A program made the position numbers and the translations under genes. 15,813 nt of DNA, from the NCBI GenBank assembly GCA_036494575.1, contig DASXOE010000159.1:1-15813 (forward strand), given 5' to 3'. This document shows positions 13,881 through 15,813 of this stretch, piece after piece. Every line of letters begins with the position of its first letter. Positions within the stretch are counted from its first letter, which is position 1. This stretch comes from DASZFV01 sp036494575. Its GTDB lineage: Bacteria; Myxococcota_A; Polyangia; Fen-1088. The notes beneath the pieces were generated by a model. It was not told the DNA's origin, searched no databases, and saw only the letters and a list, made by a program, of their open reading frames with translations.

Positions 13881-14366
13881 ATGAGCTTCCTGCCTTCGAC
13901 GCACCGCCCGGTCAGCGCCGCCCTGCTGGCCGTCACGATCCTCTTCGCCGCGGGCGGCGCCCGCGGCGAGGAGACCCTCTACGAGATCAAGAAGAGCGAC
14001 GCCAAGGTGGCCGTGGGCGCGAAGGGCACGACCAGCGTGACGATCGCGACCAAGAACGGCTGGCACGTCAACGCCGAGGCGCCCATCACGCTGTCGTTGA
14101 CGGCGCCCACCGGCATCACGCTGCCCAAGGCCAAGCTCGTGCGCGCCGATCTCGCGGCGAGCACGAAGGAGAGCGCGCGCTTCGACGTCGCGTTCGAGGC
14201 GGCGGAGGCCGGCGCCAAGGTCATCAGCGCCGAGGCGCGCTTCGTGATCTGCCAGGAGACCGCCTGCAAGCCGGTCAAGGAGACCCTCGCGCTCAACATC
14301 GAGGTGGGGGCGGCGGCGGCCGCGCCCAACAAGGTCAAGGCAAAGGTCAAAGCCAAGAAGACCTGA
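13881..14366 (+). CDS. exported DsbD-N-like protein with a Lys-rich tail
   Basis: 161 residues. Residues 1-29 form a signal peptide (PVSAALLAVTILFAAGGARG). The mature part is a beta-rich immunoglobulin-like domain. It resembles the N-terminal domain of DsbD/ScsB: NGWHVNAEAPITLSLTAPTG (about 59-78) and then EARFVICQETACKPVKETL (118-136). That block parallels the 'F.vC....C....' block of DsbD alpha domains, with Cys124 and Cys129. In DsbD these cysteines pass electrons from the membrane domain to periplasmic thiol proteins. No membrane domain or thioredoxin domain is encoded here, so this is a stand-alone module. The C-terminus ends in Ala/Lys low complexity (VKAKVKAKK). The ATG at 13881 is the start that gives a proper signal peptide. 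It converges on the M16 protease gene. Confidence 0.72.
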   Translation: MSFLPSTHRPVSAALLAVTILFAAGGARGEETLYEIKKSDAKVAVGAKGTTSVTIATKNGWHVNAEAPITLSLTAPTGITLPKAKLVRADLAASTKESARFDVAFEAAEAGAKVISAEARFVICQETACKPVKETLALNIEVGAAAAAPNKVKAKVKAKKT

Positions 14367-14376
14367 CCGCCCGCTG

Positions 14377-14410
14377 GCTGACGGCGGCGCGTCCGGGCCG
14401 ACTCGTCAGC
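14377..14410. terminator. inverted repeat between convergent genes, possible weak bidirectional terminator
   Basis: GCTGACG (14377-14383) and CGTCAGC (14404-14410) form a 7-bp stem around a 20-base GC-rich loop, in the 39-base gap between the DsbD-N-like gene and the M16 protease gene. The second arm includes the protease stop codon. There is no T-tract, so this is a weak call. Confidence 0.25.
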
Positions 14411-15698
14411 GAAAGTCGTTGACGATCTTCGAGACTTTTTTCGTGAGCGACGCGCTCATCGACCCGACGACGGCGACGTTGAGGCGGTCGCGGCGGATCA
14501 CGCGGCGCGCGACGCGGCGGATGTCCTCGGCGTGCACGCGGTCGAGCTCTCGCGCGCGCTGCTCCTGCGTGCGCGGCCGATAAAACAGCTCGGTGCCGCC
14601 GAACCAGCCGCACAGGCTGTCGAGATCGTCGTAGCAACTCTCGAGATCGTTCGAGAAGCGGTGCTTGGCCTTGGCGAGCTCGGCGTCCGTGACGAGATCC
14701 TCGCGAAAGCGCGCCAGGATCGCGAGCGACTCCGTCACGAGGCCGGGCAGCTTCGCGTGCGCGCAGGCGGCGTCGATCTCGAGGAGCGCGGCGTCGTGGT
14801 ACGAGTGCAGGCTGCCCGCGACGGAGTACGCCAGGCCCTTCTGGTCGCAGATCTGGTAGTGCAGCGGCGTCGACATGCCGTCGTCGAGCACGCGCATGAG
14901 CGCCCGCAGCGCCTGGTAGTCGGGATCGGTCTCGGGCAGCGCGTGGAAGACGAGCTGCACCTGCGCCTGGGCCGACTCGTTGTACACGGAGCGGAAGCGC
15001 GGGCCCCGACCGGCCCGGCGTGGCACGGCGGGCTCACGCCGCGCGCCCGCCGGAACGCCGGCGAACGCAGCGCGCGCCCAGCGCTCGACGCGGACGTGCG
15101 ACAGCGGCCCCGCCACGCACAGCACCATGTTCTGGGCGCCGTAGAAGCGCTCGAAGTGGCGGCGCACGTCGTCGGCGCGGAAGCGGCGCACGTTCTTGAG
15201 CGGCCCCGTGATCGTGTAGCCGAGTGGGTGCCCGTTCCAGGCAACCCTGCGCGACAGGTCATCGACGTTGACGTTGCGGCCCCGATCGTCGAGATCCTCG
15301 AGGATCTCCTCGAGGATGATCTGGCGCTCGAGGTCGATGTCGCGGAAGGCCGGCGTGCTGAAGAGGTCGCCCAGGATCGCGAGGCCGCGCTGGATGTCCT
15401 GCGCGTTGAGGGGAATCTGATAGAGGGAATAGTCGCGCCCGGTCTCGGCGTAGAGGGTCCCGCCCAGCTCCTCGATGGCGCGGTTGAGGGCCAGCGAGTC
15501 CGGAAACTGGGACGAGCCCCGGAAGAGCATGTGCTCGACGAAGTGCGACAAGCCATTGCTCTGGACGGTCTCGTAGCGGGAGCCGGCGCGCACATAGAGG
15601 CACAGCGTGGCCGTGTGCAGGTAGGGGGTCTCGACCGTGACGACGCGCAGACCGTTCGCGAGGCGCGCGCGGAAGACACGGTAGGGGGCTTTCTGCAT
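14406..15698 (-). CDS. M16 family zinc metalloprotease (processing-peptidase-like)
   Basis: 430 residues, the length of single-chain M16B enzymes (PqqL/YmxG/mitochondrial processing peptidase beta type). The inverted zinc-binding motif HxxEH is intact in SHFVEHMLFRG (His52, Glu55, His56). The downstream zinc-ligand glutamate is Glu130 or Glu131 in ILEEILEDLDD, about 75 residues on, as expected. The N-terminal ANGLRVVTVETPYLHTATL and the GGTLYAETGRDYSLYQI segment fit the first M16 domain. The second, inactive M16 domain covers about residues 190-420 (DQKGLAYSVAGSLHSYHDAA). There is no signal peptide, so it is probably cytoplasmic. Substrates are likely small proteins or peptides. The ATG at 15698 is the start that matches the family N-terminus; no good Shine-Dalgarno precedes it. 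Confidence 0.93.
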   Translation of the reverse strand: MQKAPYRVFRARLANGLRVVTVETPYLHTATLCLYVRAGSRYETVQSNGLSHFVEHMLFRGSSQFPDSLALNRAIEELGGTLYAETGRDYSLYQIPLNAQDIQRGLAILGDLFSTPAFRDIDLERQIILEEILEDLDDRGRNVNVDDLSRRVAWNGHPLGYTITGPLKNVRRFRADDVRRHFERFYGAQNMVLCVAGPLSHVRVERWARAAFAGVPAGARREPAVPRRAGRGPRFRSVYNESAQAQVQLVFHALPETDPDYQALRALMRVLDDGMSTPLHYQICDQKGLAYSVAGSLHSYHDAALLEIDAACAHAKLPGLVTESLAILARFREDLVTDAELAKAKHRFSNDLESCYDDLDSLCGWFGGTELFYRPRTQEQRARELDRVHAEDIRRVARRVIRRDRLNVAVVGSMSASLTKKVSKIVNDFR

Positions 15699-15813
15699 GG
15701 GCTGGTGAATTTACAGGAGATCCTCCGCGAAGAAAGGATTCCGAAACAACGCCTGGTGCACAGTCATCCTGTCGCTGAGTGGATTTAGGGGTGGGGGCAC
15801 GGCGGTGGGGGGG
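15699..15813. other. no gene seen; G-rich window end
   Basis: 115 bases upstream of the M16 protease gene. It must hold that gene's promoter, but I see no convincing -35/-10 pair. On the minus strand TAAATT lies about 15 bases before the start. The last 30 bases are G-rich, with three runs of four to seven G, and encode nothing recognisable. Confidence 0.4.

Noticed and set aside
15699..15788. A plus-strand peptide tail reading LQEILREERIPKQRLVHSHP that looks protein-like
   Set aside because: It is the end of an antisense frame through the protease gene, with no start of its own and no second line of support.
15784..15813. G-runs at the right end as a G-quadruplex
   Set aside because: Only three runs of at least four G fall inside the window, the fourth cannot be seen, and end-of-contig sequence quality is uncertain.

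Overview
This is a GC-rich, gene-dense bacterial chromosome segment. It most likely comes from a Myxococcota (myxobacterial or Polyangia-type) genome. The evidence is very high third-position GC, small secreted and lipoprotein hypotheticals of a myxobacterial flavour, and above all bacterial microcompartment (BMC) shell proteins that closely resemble my recollection of those from Haliangium ochraceum. No database search was run, so family calls rest on motifs and remembered sequences.

Left end (1-2274): a kefC-type K+/H+ antiporter (cut by the window edge) overlaps its kefF/kefG-type flavoprotein partner. Next come a small exported hypothetical on the minus strand and a tiny Cys/His-rich exported hypothetical on the plus strand.

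BMC region (2310-8569): the BMC genes are all on the minus strand but lie in two blocks. Reading in the direction of transcription, block 1 (8569 to 7094) holds a double-layer type BMC-T, a PduA-like BMC-H and a membrane-anchored DUF4384-like protein. Block 2 (4420 to 2310) holds a CoA-acylating aldehyde dehydrogenase with an N-terminal encapsulation-peptide-like helix, then a single-layer type BMC-T in TGATG overlap. Between the blocks are a lipoprotein, a HEAT-repeat/CPBP membrane protease and a full-length MutH-like endonuclease. No pentameric vertex protein (EutN/CcmL family), no phosphotransacylase and no signature enzyme is present here. Locally this is therefore an incomplete-core metabolosome whose missing parts must lie elsewhere, if they exist.

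Right part (8570-15813): a 25-bp tandem repeat array with TCACG-N4-CGTGA dyads separates the BMC-T gene from a divergent TolC-family gene. TolC converges on a gene for a three-part regulator (HTH, GHKL ATPase, STAS-like DUF4325). The start region of that gene carries two 22-bp palindromes and two half-sites, all spaced in multiples of 11 bp. Next, on the minus strand, is a housekeeping run: PilZ protein, conserved 87-residue protein, RluD-type pseudouridine synthase and PgeF/YfiH-type laccase-domain protein. Last come a secreted DsbD-N-like protein and a convergent M16 zinc protease. The final 115 bases hold no recognisable gene.

The two points most worth follow-up are the split, pentamer-less BMC locus with its repeat array, and the helically phased operator cluster at the HTH-ATPase-STAS gene. 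No intergenic stretch longer than about 300 bases occurs.
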